This document shows positions 32,850 through 44,886 of a stretch of DNA of 64,000 nucleotides, piece by piece. Location: NCBI RefSeq assembly GCF_003171515.1, contig NC_089391.1, forward strand, positions 3,844,001 through 3,908,000, given 5' to 3'. This stretch comes from Pyrenophora tritici-repentis (lineage: Eukaryota > Ascomycota > Dothideomycetes > Pleosporales > Pleosporaceae). The position numbers and the translations under genes are program-made. The notes under the pieces were generated by a model that had not been told where the DNA came from, searched no databases, and was given only the letters and a program-made list of their open reading frames with translations. Numbering within the stretch: position 1 is the stretch's first letter; each line of letters begins with the position of its first letter.

Positions 32850-35637
32850 TTACGTGGACATGGATGCCCCATTTGCGCCAAACATCGACCCATTGGGCGG
32901 TTGAGGCGTACCAGAGCCCTGTCTGCTGCTACTAAAGCTATTTTGTGCGGCGAGCCGGGCTTGCGATTGGGCCGCTACCTGTGCTTGCTGCCTATCAATC
33001 ATCATCTGCTGGGGGTTGTTGGACACGCCATTGTAAGGAGCAGTGGTAGCGGGAGCCTGCGGAGTAGCGTACTGTGGTGGTCCGTAGTAAGTGCTGCGCA
33101 TCTGCCCTCCAGAGATTGGCGTGCCATATGCTGGCCGTGCGGCATAAGCTGCCGGAGTGGGTGCAGCCTTCATAGGCGACGCAGTGCGCTGCTGCGGTGT
33201 CTGTCCACCGTTGTACAAAGGTGCAACATTTTGTGAGCGAGGATAGAAGCTGCTCTGATTTTGCTGGGTTGCATAACGGTTCTGGCCTTGTGCTTGGGGC
33301 GTAGGGTTGTAGTACTGCGAGCCAGCGGCACCGCCGTAGCTGTTTGGTTGCGCCGAACGCTGTGGGAAATATTGCCCAGACGGAGTGGTCCCGTAGTTTG
33401 GTCGTGGCGTCTGCTGGTTGTAGGATGGCGTCGCTGGGTAGCCTGGCCTAGACGAAGGCGCATAGGCTATGCCACCTGGTTGGAATGTCTGCGACGTAAC
33501 TGAAGGCGAGCGCTGCACGTGAATCGACGATGATCGGTGGAGGGATGGCTGTTGAGAATACACTGGGCGAGCGCCTGACTGAGGTACTGCAGGTGCAGGA
33601 CGACTGTATTGGTGGCCCGCAGGGTAATGCACACTGGTTCCAGAGCTTGTTCGTGCCAGAGCTGCGGGAGTAGAGGTAGGCATTGCTGGAGCCTTGGCAA
33701 GTTTGGAGAGCTGATCTTCTTCCAACACACCCTTGTATTCCTTTGTATCGAAGAGAATGGTTCGACTGATGTTGAGTTCTTCCATCTGATCACCATTCAG
33801 CTTAGCTACAGCATATGGTGGAAGCTGTGAAATCAACAAGGTAAGTTGAGATTTGAGAATCTCGTATACGTCAAACTCTTCCGATGATGGTGTTGATGGG
33901 CTGCCGGCCAAAGTTGCTAGTGAAGCATTTTGCACAACGGGAGTACGCGGGTTGGTCGTAAGGGAGAGATTTCGTATCCTCTGATACGACGCCAATGTTT
34001 CCAGGAGCTCGGAGATCTCCTTGAGCACCTCATCTGTGTCCTTTTCTTCTTGGCTCTTCTCTTCCTTCTCAAGTGCACCATGGTACTCAAGTGGCGTGAA
34101 GTTGTCCACAGCCTCCTTGAACTGTTCTTCTTCATCAGCGGTGCAATTGGCAATCACTCGTTGGGCCTCTTCAGCGTCGAGCAGGGCCGGATCAATCGGG
34201 AACATTTCATTGAAGCGCTTCTCCCCGACCTTTTGCCACCACACCATGTTCTTGGTCTCCTCAGGGATGATGGCCGAGGTATCGTCTCGGGTTGGGGCGA
34301 AGCTAGAGTAGGCACTTCGAAACAGAGCATCTTCCCTGGCCTGTTGAACGGCAACGAGTATGGCCTCAGAAGGCGGTTGTTGCGCCTCGCCCATGCTGAG
34401 GGCCCGCTGTCTGCTCTTTTGCTTCGCTGTTGGCGATGTCTGGTCTTTGGGCATATCCACTCCGCCATAGCCTAGCCAGAAACCAGCAGAAAGAGTTTGA
34501 TGGGCATACGACTGAGATCCCTTGCGTCGAGGCTTGGGTGGCTCCTGGTGCGCAAAAGTAATGGTGCTATTGCCCTTGCTCGTTGTCGGTCGAGCAGATT
34601 TGGGTGGGCTGATCTGTGGCAGATGGGAAGGGGCCCGGAAGACTTCTCCAATGGTAGCGACTTTCTTCTTGCTATCTGGTTCTGGGAGGGGGTACACCTC
34701 TGTCGTTGAGATAAGGTTCGGCAGGTTTGTCTCGCGCAGGGGTAGGGTGATCTTGACGGAAGTATCGAGGGTGGATACGCCGTCAGCAGGGGCTACCTTT
34801 TGGGGCTGTTGCAAGCTCGAGAACAATTGCTTCGGCGGCGCACTTCCGTATAGAGTGAGGACTGTCCGGCTCTGGGGCACATCTGCCTCTTGCTCTTCCT
34901 CCTTGATGTGCACTGGGGTGCCGTCTTCGTTGGAGGGCTCGGCCTGCGCGTCCGCATCGACCTCGCTTCCCTGAACATGGGCTCTGCGCGCCTCTTCTCT
35001 CCCCACCAGACTCTTCAACATGGTCTCAAAAGCGAGCACCTTTGCTTGTAGCGCCGTGTGTTCGGGTGACGCTGGCACGGCTGACGAGTCGCTTGCACCG
35101 CTAGAGGCGAGAATCTCTGTCGTAGCGCTCTCAACATCCTTGACAAGTGCCTGTAGGGTGTCGTATGCTCCATCTTGTACCAGACTGCTGATGGTAACAG
35201 GTCCAGTGGGCGGGGTCAGCTTGGTGCGCTTCGAGTCGGCTTCCCCAGAGGCAGATCGCGTTATCGAGGAGGTGATGGGGTGAGATAGGATGGAAGGTTG
35301 CGTGTCGTAGCTACCTATTGTCAGCATGAAAAGAAAAAGACTGCGTTACAGCCAGCGACATGCGCATGGCTTGGACAGGGTTTGCTGGCCCCATGGCATA
35401 CGCGTGGAAGCGGGGGTCTCTCCCCCAACTCTCGTACCTTTTCAAAACTGCTATTATGTCTCCTAGTACCGCCTGCAGAGAAGGCGCATTTCCATTTACG
35501 GTCGGGGCTTGCGCGGGCGTGGATGCGCCATTGGTGACAATGGCATGAGTGTCGTCGAGTTTGCGTTTTGCGGCCGACGGCGACGGGGGCGCGGGCGGGA
35601 GCGACGGCGGGGTGAGGGTGCCGTTGGCGGCGGCCAT
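32850..35637 (-). CDS. Conserved-looking fungal protein with Pro/Gln/Tyr-rich tail, unrecognised
   Basis: Two exons, 35438-35637 and 32850-35310, join over a 127-bp intron to give 886 aa. The N-terminus contains SLQAVLGDIIAVLKSYDTQPS and a helical segment (FETMLKSLVGREEARR). A central part has the blocks VATIGEVFRAPSHLPQ, AGFWLGYGG and NMVWWQKVGEKRFNEMF. The remaining 300 residues are a low-complexity Ser/Pro/Gln/Tyr-rich tail with a short helical block. Basic KRKLDD and KRTKL stretches suggest the nucleus. The blocks look like a filamentous-fungal family I have seen without a firm function, perhaps a chromatin or transcription factor subunit; I do not claim one. The stop codon overlaps a consensus donor (see findings). 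Confidence 0.8.
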
Positions 35638-36235
35638 GGTGACTTTGGGTGCTGTTGGCGATGCGCGAGTGATGCCGTGGGATGGAACAACGCGCTCAGG
35701 GCGGCCAAGGTCGTCGTTAGTATGTCTTCTACACCAGCATTCCCTGGCCTCAACAATCGCAGGCGCGGTGGTGAAAATCCGGAAGGCGCGTATTTCGATC
35801 CAGCACGACTTGCAACGACGCGCAAATGCTTGAGAAAAGCCGGGCGGTGGTGATGGCGATTGTCCAAAGTTGGCTTGCTATGGTGGAAGTGCGTGCACCG
35901 ATGAATGGAACACGCGAAGCCTGAACGCCAAGGCAAACCCGCGGAGTGCCACAAGTGTCAGCTGCCGTGCACGCTGCGTCGAAATGAGTGAATTCTGCCC
36001 GCTTCAATTAACGGCCTTTTTCGCCTGTTGCTATTGTTACAAGGTCTTTACAATGCACAGTCCTGACTGCTGCATTCGGTAGTAGTCTCCAAGCCGCGGT
36101 TTTGCGATGGTGGTATATCCGCGCTAGTGAAGATGGGGTATGAGCTACCCACGATTTTCTTGCTGGCCGACCGACCGGCCCCCCTTCACTTCAATTGACG
36201 ACTACACGTGTTTAGACGTCTCTTCCGTCAGATGA
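35638..36235. other. Divergent intergenic region
   Basis: 598 bp between divergent starts, so it should hold both promoters. A 12-codon upstream frame begins at 36232 and overlaps the next start. No other content is seen. Confidence 0.5.
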
Positions 36236-39200
36236 ATGCCCTCTATTCTCTCCTTGCCAGCTCCAGGTAGCCATCATAGTGCCGCCTACAGTGTGACGCG
36301 CCTATGCATCAACTTGGTAAGCTTGTGTGCGGCATTCACCCCTCAACTTTGTGCTAACTTGATAATGAAGGCTTCTGTTACCCCAGTCTTCCCACGTCAG
36401 AGGAGAGACTTTTCGTTCATCTCATCATGTTCTGTTTGTGTCTTCCTGCCACTCTCACCTGTCAATTACCCCGCCAAGCCCTGGACTCTCAGTGGCATAC
36501 CTCTCCGTCGCCATGAGAAGTCACAGAGATTTCGGAGGCTTCACTCTGTGCAACAACCCAAGGACAAGAACTCTCCTGAATCTTCCACGCAGCAATTCAA
36601 TCACGAGAAATCCCCTGAATCTTCTATAGACAACTCTGTAAGTATTCTGCAAGCAGATGCTGCGTCAGACGTCGACACGTCCTTGTGGGGCACAATTGAG
36701 GATTCTGAGGGTTTAACCGAAGAAAAATCCGAAGAGAACTTTGAAGAGAGTCCTGAAGAGAGTCTGGAAAGGAACAGTGAGGATGACCTGGAGGAGAAGA
36801 TTGCCCTGAAGATCGAAAGTCTATCCCGTAATGCTAGAAAGGCTCTACGCCAGAGCAGACCTGCGACAGTTCTAGCATCTATTAGTGGTCCAGCCAGACA
36901 CTTGTACTTTGTCGCACCTGCCAACAAGATCGACTTGTCATACAACAGTGTCCAAGAAAGCACCCGCCGCGGAGTTTATAAAGCCGAATCGCCTCTGAGT
37001 ATTGCTTTGCAAGCTTTGGAACCACATTCGCTGTACTCGATTCTTGCTCGCTATCTTCAACATCATACCGCATCGCCATCACCCGAACAGGATTTCGAAT
37101 ATGATCGATTAGAATTGCATTATCTCCGGTCCAAGGGCTACACACCGGAAAGCATAGAGCAATGGGCTCATTCTCTCACAGAGCCCCAATCAAACATGGC
37201 GGTAAAGATATTCGCGCCAGGGGTGGAGACGCCACCTTTGTTCCTGCTTCTGCTGTTTCTACGTCGTAAGCACATCAGAGTGTCTGCTCTGCGCATCATC
37301 ATGGGACATCTTGACCGTATTGTGCAGTCAAAATCCCTGAGCTGGTCGGCACTCAAGATACTTGCGGTCCGTTTAGTGCGTCATGCGCGTGAGCTCTGGC
37401 CCGAGTCAATCCCTTGGATTGCATCTTGGTTTGTCACTGAAGCAACTCGTCTACATCGGGACGCGAATGCTACAGAACCATTCTCACCTAGGAGGCTTTT
37501 GGATATTACTCAGTTCTGCAACAACTATCTTATGCTATTGTCCCTCCCGGCATCTTCTCGGCCTGTGCTTTATGCAGCCCATCAGGAAAAGGCTCAATTT
37601 AAGATCCTAGAATACATGGCGAATGCGTCTCCTCCTATAGTAGTGACGAAGCTTGGCTTTCGGTCTGTAATACGTAATCAGCTGGCTCATGCAAAAACAC
37701 CCCAAGAAAGAGAGTGGGCTGAACTCAAAGGTCCTTCTTGGCCACCGTGGAAAGAGAATCGCACAGCTATGGACGAGGAAAAAGGCTACGAGTTCGGTAC
37801 TTCACGCGCTTCCCAGCTTTTGCGCCGCATGTACGAAGCTGGGTATGCGGGTCATATATGGGAAGAAGTGGCGCAAACATACGCTGGTTGGGATACAGAT
37901 TTGAGTCCAACTATACAAACTCGAACATCATTGCCACGTATCTCGTCGCAATATGGCGACGACGATCAACTCCGCCCGGTACTCTGGGCTGGCCGTATAC
38001 GGTCGACACGCACACGAAGGGAAGCTTGGGCATGCTTTCTCTCTTCCGAGTCATCCAGCGAACCCGCACATCCAGAGATATATCTTGCCATGTTCGAAAG
38101 ATTGTGCTATCCTGAGGCAGAAAGATCAGCCCAAGCAGACTTCTCATCCAATACTGGGCAAGTTCCTGGGAGGAACAGCGCCGACCTCTTACCTGGTGAC
38201 ATGAAGGAGGTTCTGCCCGATCCCTCGTCTTCACTTCATTATGTCTATCTCAGTGAACCCATTCCTGGATACAGACAACTACTCATACGGATGCTCGATA
38301 AGCATGTCAAACCTTCAAATCGCCTCTTGGCCTTCCTTCTCGAGTGGTGTCCGGACTTCCACATAGGCCTAAACCTATTAGATATTGCTAAAGACGACTA
38401 CAATGGTGGCACTGGCCGTATATTGAAAGGCATACATGACGATGATGCCTCGGTACGATCAATCCCAGGCTATCTATTCGCAAGCATCATCCGCTTTCTG
38501 TGCCACTGGGGACGCTTCAAGCAGCCGCCTACAAAGGAACTTTGTTTTCTCCATCCGGAACAACACGCACATGAACTTATGTGGGACCGACAATACCTTA
38601 TAGAATACGCGTATCTGCTTCTTAGACACTATCGGCCAAAATACCGACCGGCTTGGGCTGCGTTCACGGAAAAGGTGATGAACGACAATACAAGCAAAAG
38701 TGCCGGAAAATTCGCTCGGTACAGGATCATATATGGTCTGCTTGAGGACATGGAGCAGATCGACCTCGACCTCGACGACGAATTGTTCCGCATAGCCTGT
38801 ACAGCAACCTACTTTGCCGTCCAATCCGTCCACCAAGGCGAAGCTGCATTTGGAGATGCAAATCAAATTCTTAGCAACGGTTCTGCTCGACTGCGAACAC
38901 TGTTCAACAGCTTAGTCGGAGCCAACGCCGACATGCACTTATATAGAGGTGACATCGTTCCGCCACACATCCCCGGACCAGCAGAACTCCATGCCTATGT
39001 ACGCGCTCTGGGCTTCCTCGGCGATCATGAGGGACTTTACTCTTTCACCACCTGGCTCACCAAGCACCGCTCAGAAGTTACAGCGCGTGTACAAGCCCAG
39101 CGTTCGGGCAGAGACATTTTATTCAAAACACTGGTTGCTTTGCGAGCGGCTGTTGAGAATGGTGGTGTGAGTCCTCATAGCGATCATTCAAAGCGTGCTC

Positions 39201-39337
39201 CAGCGGATATTGCACTTCTTATCAAGTCGCAGATTGACAGTGTGGAGGAATGGGGCGGTTGGCCGGCACAAAAATATGTTGAGTGGTATCTTATGGGGGG
39301 TCTGAAGTCGGCGCCACCTACTGTAGGGGGACGTTGA
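36236..39337 (+). CDS. Large unrecognised protein, 1033 aa, helical
   Basis: The frame runs from the ATG at 36236 to TGA. A possible 54-bp intron (36317-36370; GTAAGC donor, GCTAAC branch site, AAG end) is a multiple of three, so it would shorten the protein to 1015 aa without changing frame. After a Ser/Glu-rich acidic segment (about residues 110-190), the rest is almost all helical, with no Walker, kinase or finger motif. The alternating helix pairs recall helical-repeat organelle proteins such as fungal pentatricopeptide types, but no clear 35-residue repeat was found. A mitochondrial presequence is possible but not convincing. Alternative start: the in-frame ATG at 36365. Confidence 0.75.
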   Translation: MPSILSLPAPGSHHSAAYSVTRLCINLVSLCAAFTPQLCANLIMKASVTPVFPRQRRDFSFISSCSVCVFLPLSPVNYPAKPWTLSGIPLRRHEKSQRFRRLHSVQQPKDKNSPESSTQQFNHEKSPESSIDNSVSILQADAASDVDTSLWGTIEDSEGLTEEKSEENFEESPEESLERNSEDDLEEKIALKIESLSRNARKALRQSRPATVLASISGPARHLYFVAPANKIDLSYNSVQESTRRGVYKAESPLSIALQALEPHSLYSILARYLQHHTASPSPEQDFEYDRLELHYLRSKGYTPESIEQWAHSLTEPQSNMAVKIFAPGVETPPLFLLLLFLRRKHIRVSALRIIMGHLDRIVQSKSLSWSALKILAVRLVRHARELWPESIPWIASWFVTEATRLHRDANATEPFSPRRLLDITQFCNNYLMLLSLPASSRPVLYAAHQEKAQFKILEYMANASPPIVVTKLGFRSVIRNQLAHAKTPQEREWAELKGPSWPPWKENRTAMDEEKGYEFGTSRASQLLRRMYEAGYAGHIWEEVAQTYAGWDTDLSPTIQTRTSLPRISSQYGDDDQLRPVLWAGRIRSTRTRREAWACFLSSESSSEPAHPEIYLAMFERLCYPEAERSAQADFSSNTGQVPGRNSADLLPGDMKEVLPDPSSSLHYVYLSEPIPGYRQLLIRMLDKHVKPSNRLLAFLLEWCPDFHIGLNLLDIAKDDYNGGTGRILKGIHDDDASVRSIPGYLFASIIRFLCHWGRFKQPPTKELCFLHPEQHAHELMWDRQYLIEYAYLLLRHYRPKYRPAWAAFTEKVMNDNTSKSAGKFARYRIIYGLLEDMEQIDLDLDDELFRIACTATYFAVQSVHQGEAAFGDANQILSNGSARLRTLFNSLVGANADMHLYRGDIVPPHIPGPAELHAYVRALGFLGDHEGLYSFTTWLTKHRSEVTARVQAQRSGRDILFKTLVALRAAVENGGVSPHSDHSKRAPADIALLIKSQIDSVEEWGGWPAQKYVEWYLMGGLKSAPPTVGGR

Positions 39338-39934
39338 TGTGACCGTTTATGCGGTACACGCTGTATGGGCCTTGATTGAAAAAAGTATCCAAATAAAATC
39401 CTATGCTTGAATAGGTTCTACTCATTATGCTGTATAAGCTATGCGATTGGCAACTGTATTTACTTTCCAGCCACTGTCAGCTCTCCTCTTCTCTTCAACA
39501 CCTCCCAGGATCCATGATACCGCTCTCCTCAACTCAAGCCGCCACCGATGGCTGTAGGTGATATTGGGAACGAGATTGTCAAGAGGAGATTTTTGAAACA
39601 CCACTGTGCTGTTGAGGTTAATCCGGGGGTGGGAAGAGGATAACAGTGCTTCTCATAGAAATAATCGTAGCCCGAGTTGCTAAAAAAATTTACTTCATCC
39701 ATTGACCAAATTGATATTACACGCGTTAGAATTGGCATTTTCCTATCTTACGTGATGCATATGTAAAGTTGATTTGTCTGAAGGGCTCAGGGACGTCTGT
39801 CTAGGGTGGGGCGCGGGGCTCACACGTTAGCGCGTTGTTTGTTTTGTGGCCTGTGCGGCACAACAGCGGGAAGGTGCAAGTCGTACAAGGAGTGGGCGCA
39901 AACCAACGACAACTAACCCACGGGGATATTGACA
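39338..39934. other. Intergenic, upstream of SMC4
   Basis: 597 bp, with the 3' end of the preceding gene and the SMC4 promoter. The frame is open for two codons before the SMC4 ATG but without another ATG. No repeat is seen. Confidence 0.5.
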
Positions 39935-42900
39935 ATGGCCTCAGAATCGCCTAGGAAGTCTACGCGTGCCGCTGCGACGCGCAGAAGAGCCCCCGTTATT
40001 GATTCGGACGATGAGAACAGGACACCAACACCAGAAGTCAAGAACGAGGAAGAGGAAGAGGAGTTCACACCTGCGCCCGCGCCCCTCAAGACGGGAAGAG
40101 GACGAGGAAGACCGAAGAAGGCTCCAGCCCAAGATGCAGAGGCAACACCCAAACCGGCAGCCAGACGGCGGACCCGTGTAACAGAGTCGGCTGAGCCGAC
40201 TCAGATGTTCACCCCCGCCCCGGAGAGCAGTAGACGAGCAGCCTCACCTTCAAAGGCTGTACCTAAGAAACGTGGGAGGAAGCCTCGTGCTTCTGTAGCA
40301 CCGCCTCCGGCCGAAGAAACCTCGCAGCTGATCACACCTGAGCCCTCAGTGTCTCCCGAACCCGACCAGGCTCCCGAGGCCGCCGAAGTCACCGAAGCCA
40401 CCGAAGCCACTATCACACCAGGCTCGCCAATGGAAGATGTTGTAATGGGCAATACTGAGGAGGAGACAACTCCTGTACCAGAGCCTCAGCCTGAGCCTCA
40501 GCCAGAACCTGCTGCTGAGATCACACAAATAGAGGCAAAAGAGGAGACACCCGTACCAGAGGCAGAAACAGAGGTTGAGCCAATACCGAACCCTCAGCCA
40601 CCGGCCAAGGTGATGGAGGAGCTAAACACACAACAGACCATGCTCGAACCAATAGACATTGTCGTGAAGAGGCGGGCGGCTGCCCTACCAGCGATGCATG
40701 AGCCTGTGGCGCCGGCACAACGGACAGTAATCACCTGGCTTGTCCTAAACAACTTCAAGAGTTACGCAGGCAGGCAGGAAGTTGGACCCTTCCACGCGTC
40801 CTTTTCCTCCGTAGTCGGGCCAAACGGTTCCGGCAAATCGAATGTTATCGATTCGCTCCTCTTTGTCTTCGGTTTCCGTGCAAGCAAGATGAGACAGAGC
40901 AAGCTTTCCGCCCTCATCCACAACTCAGCCGCGTTCCCAGATCTAGACTACTGCGAAGTTGAAGTCCACTTCCAGGAAGTCAAAGACCTCCCAAATGGCG
41001 GCCATGAGGTCATCCCTGGTTCACAGCTAGTGGTCTCCCGAAGAGCGTTCAAGAACAACTCTAGCAAGTACTACATCAATAGGAAGGAGTCTACCTTCAC
41101 CATTGTTACAAACCTCCTTAAAGACCGGGGGGTTGATCTGGACCATAAGCGTTTCCTTATTCTACAAGGTGAAGTTGAATCCATTGCGCAGATGAAGCCA
41201 AAGGCTCAGGGTGAACATGATGACGGCCTCCTCGAGTACCTGGAAGACATCATTGGTACTTCCAAGTACAAGACACCCATCGCAGAATCTGAAGTGGAAG
41301 TCGAGAGCTTGAATGAGGTTTGCCGGGAAAAGAGCAATCGTGTGCAGCACGTGGAGAAGGAGAAGAGTGGCCTAGAAGAGAAAAAGAACAAAGCCCTCGC
41401 TTACATTCGCGACGAAAACGAGCTGGCTTCGAAGCAGTCTACGCTTTACCAAATCTACATTTCCGAGTTTGACGATCATATACAAGTCACCCAGGAATCT
41501 GTAGGGCAACTCCAGGCTCAATTGGATGAAGAGCTTCAAAAGCACCAAGGCAATGAAGGGGAGATCAAAGAGCTTGAAAAGCAATACAAAAAGGGTGTCA
41601 AAGAGTGCGAACAGCTCGAAAAGAGGAACCAGGAATTCCAAAAAGAGGTTGCACGGATCGACAAGGAGACTGTCAAGTTTGAGGAGAAGAAGAAGTTCCT
41701 GGCCGGCAAGCAAAAGAAGCTAGAGAAGACCAAAGAGACAAGCTACTATGGTCGCTCCGAAGCGGAGAGTCTCGCAAAACAGTATGGCGAGGATCTTGAA
41801 CGCTACAACGCGGAGATTGTTGAGCTCGAGGAAAGCATGAAGGTTGAGGAGAAGGAGCTCGAAGCTGTTCGTAAGAGTTTGGCCGGCAAAACACAAGGTC
41901 TCTCGGATGAGATTGCAGCCAAGCAGAAGACTCTCGAACCTTGGAACGCCAAGATTAACGAAAAGCAATCAGCCATCGCAGTCGCACAGAGTGAACTGGA
42001 CATAATGCGCGAGCGGGAGAATGCAGGTGCCAAGGGTATCGCTGAAGTCGAAGCAAAGATCGAGAGCCTGCAAGAAGCGAAGGAGGCTAAGGCTACCGAG
42101 CTTGCTGAGTGCAAAGCTGAAAGGAAGCGCGTTGAGAAGGACGTCCAAAAGACACAGGCTAAGCTCGAGGAGATAATTCAAAAAGAGCCGACACTGAGGT
42201 CAAAGCTTTCGGGCGCAAGAGCAAAGGCAGACGAAGCTCGCGCCAGCCTTTCATCTGCCCAAACCCAAGGCAATGTCCTGACAGGACTCATGCGCTTAAA
42301 GGAGTCTGGACGTATCGATGGATTCCATGGCCGACTTGGAAATTTGGGTACTATTGACCAGAAGTATGACGTGGCTATATCCACGGCGTGCCCCCAATTG
42401 GATAACATGGTCGTGGACACGGTAGAGTCTGGCCAGCAGTGCATTGAATACCTACGAAAAAACAACCTTGGTCGCGCCAACTTCATTCTCTTGGACCGTC
42501 TCGCCAAGCGTGACATGTCGCCTGTTCAGACCCCTGAAAACGTGCCCCGTCTCTTTGACCTTATCAAGCCCAAGCACGACAAGCTCAAGCCCGCCTTCTT
42601 CCAGGTCATGACCAACACGCTCGTAGCAGAGGATCTCGATCAAGCTGAGCGCATCGCATACGGCGCAAAGCGGTGGCGAGTCGTCACCTTGGATGGCAAG
42701 CTCATTGATACTGCGGGTACCATGAGTGGTGGTGGAAGCCGCGTCGTCAAGGGAAAGATGTCGTCTAAGCTTGCATCAGATGTCTCAAGAGACCAAGTCG
42801 CGAAGCTAGAGCAAGATCGTGATACGCTGGAGCAGGCTTTTACTGAGTTCCAGCAAGAGCTGCGGGAACTTGAGACTTCGCTGAGAGATCTCAACCAGCA

Positions 42901-44405
42901 GATCCCAGAACTAGACACCAAGTCGCAGAAGCTGGCTCTTGAGCTGGAGAGCTTTGATCGTAACATCGCAGACTGCCAGCGTCGTATTCAGGAGCTGGGT
43001 AGTGAACAGACTTCCACAAAGACCGACAAAGGCCGTATCTCTTCCCTAGAAAAGAGTATCGCATCCATGGAGAAGGAGGTATCTAAGCTTCGTTCTGAGA
43101 CAGAGGATATTGAGGCAGAGATCAAGGCTCTTCAAGACAAAATCATGGAGATTGGAGGAGTAAAGCTGCGTGGTCAGAAGGCCAAGGTCGACGGCTTGAA
43201 AGGACAAATCGATACATTGACCGAGCAGGCATCTAATGCTGAGGTCTCAAAGTCCAAAGAGGAGAAGCAGCGGGCTAAACACGAGAAGGCACACGCTGAT
43301 GCTATCAGAGAGCTTGAGAAGCTTGCGGTCGATGCAGAAAAGGTCGAGGAAGATATGGCCTCACAGCAACGCGACGTCTCAGGTATCAGACAACAGGCCG
43401 AGGAGGCGCAAGAAGAGCTTGAAACCAAGAAAGAGGAACTGCTGGTTGTCAAGAAGGAACTCGACGAGAAGACGACTGAACTCAACGAGACGCGTGCAAT
43501 TGAGATTGAGATGCGAAACAAGCTTGAAGAGAATCAAAAGACCCTCAATGAGTTCCAGAGGAAACAGACCTATTACCACGAGAAACTAAGCAAGCTCGCA
43601 TATCAGAGCGTAACTGATCTTGGTGACGAGCAGGAAGGCTCCGGTGAAGGCCTGCCCTCCTACAGCAAAGACGAGCTCGAAGACATGGACAAGGCCGCCC
43701 TCAAGGAGCAGATTGCCCACCTTGAGAAGAAGAATGAGTCGACGCAAGTCGATTTGTCCGTCCTCGCCGAATATCGCAAGCGTGTTGAAGAACATGCTGC
43801 TCGATCCAGTGACCTTGCCACCGCTATCAGCGCTCGCGACGCTGCAAAGAACAAGTGCGAAGAGCTCCGACGTCTCCGAAAAGAAGGTTTCAAAGCTGGC
43901 TTCGATATCATCACCGCGCGTCTCAAGGAGATGTACCAAATGATCACTATGGGTGGCAACGCCGAACTCGAATACGAAGATACGCTTGACGCCTTTTCCG
44001 AGGGCATCCGCTTCTCTGTCATGCCCCCAAAGAAGTCCTGGAAGAACATCAGCAATTTGTCTGGTGGTGAAAAGACGTTGTCATCACTGGCACTTGTCTT
44101 TGCGCTTCATCACTACAAGCCTACGCCGCTCTATGTTATGGACGAGATTGATGCGGCGCTTGACTTCCGCAATGTGAGCATTGTGGCAAGTTACATCAAG
44201 GAGCGGACGAAGAACGCGCAGTTTATCGTCATTTCACTCAGGAACAACATGTTTGAGCTCGCGAGTCGGTTGGTGGGTGTTTATAAGGTTAATCATATGG
44301 TAAGTCAACTCTTGCGTTGCTTGTGGCAGAGAGTTTGTACTAACAAAAAGACAGACGAAGAGTGTTACGATTGAGAACAAGGACTACATTACTGGTCGGG
44401 CTTGA
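39935..44405 (+). CDS. SMC4: Condensin ATPase subunit Smc4
   Basis: Two exons, 39935-44299 and 44355-44405, give 1471 aa. The ABC-type ATPase halves are complete: Walker A GPNGSGKSN near residue 295, signature LSGGEKTL near 1374, Walker B LYVMDEIDAALD near 1400. Two long coiled coils flank a hinge at about 775-935 (GLMRLKESGRIDGFHGRLGN to the GxMSGGG-type block). The ITWLVLNNFKSYAGRQEVGPF start is that of Smc4 rather than Smc1, 2 or 3. Smc4 with Smc2 drives chromosome compaction in mitosis (family knowledge). The N-terminal tail of about 265 residues is long, acidic and Pro-rich and holds two AT-hook-like patches (GRGRGRPKKA and KKRGRKPRAS). A 55-bp intron precedes the last 16 residues. Confidence 0.96.
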
Positions 44406-44886
44406 TAGGTTTGGGAAAGATACCGGGTCTTGGTTATGGCGTTTGGTGTTTGAGATGGTAACATGAGGAAGCATTTGGTATGGAGCGCGTGGGAATGATA
44501 CCATACTGGTTGATGACGGTCTGGTATTTGATGAATACAATGTTTAAATTAGACAACGCTATATGATGCTTTCACTTGAGTGAAGTATGAGTAATTGGTT
44601 AGAATTTTCTGTTTACGTCCAAGTGATTCGACTAGTTACCTGCTCATCCCCCACACACCGTACACCTCGATGCCGATACCCACGCCACTACCCACTCACT
44701 ACTACCTACTCAACCCCTTGCTTGTACCTAGATAAGCTTCACGATCCTGAGTACCAATACAACTCTACAACACACTCAGTCAACCTCAATCTACTGCTTG
44801 CCTCCACCGAACTCTTCTCGACACGACTTGCTCAACGGTTTTCACACACCAACAACGCTTACCATAGACCATCTGTGCAAGCAATT
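44406..44886. other. Intergenic, in-frame open leader upstream of the next gene
   Basis: 481 bp. From 44587 to the next ATG the frame of the following gene stays open (100 codons, starting at an ATG), so this could be a coding N-terminus or a leader. Its composition (Thr, Ser, Tyr, Pro, no domain) favours a 5' leader. Confidence 0.45.
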
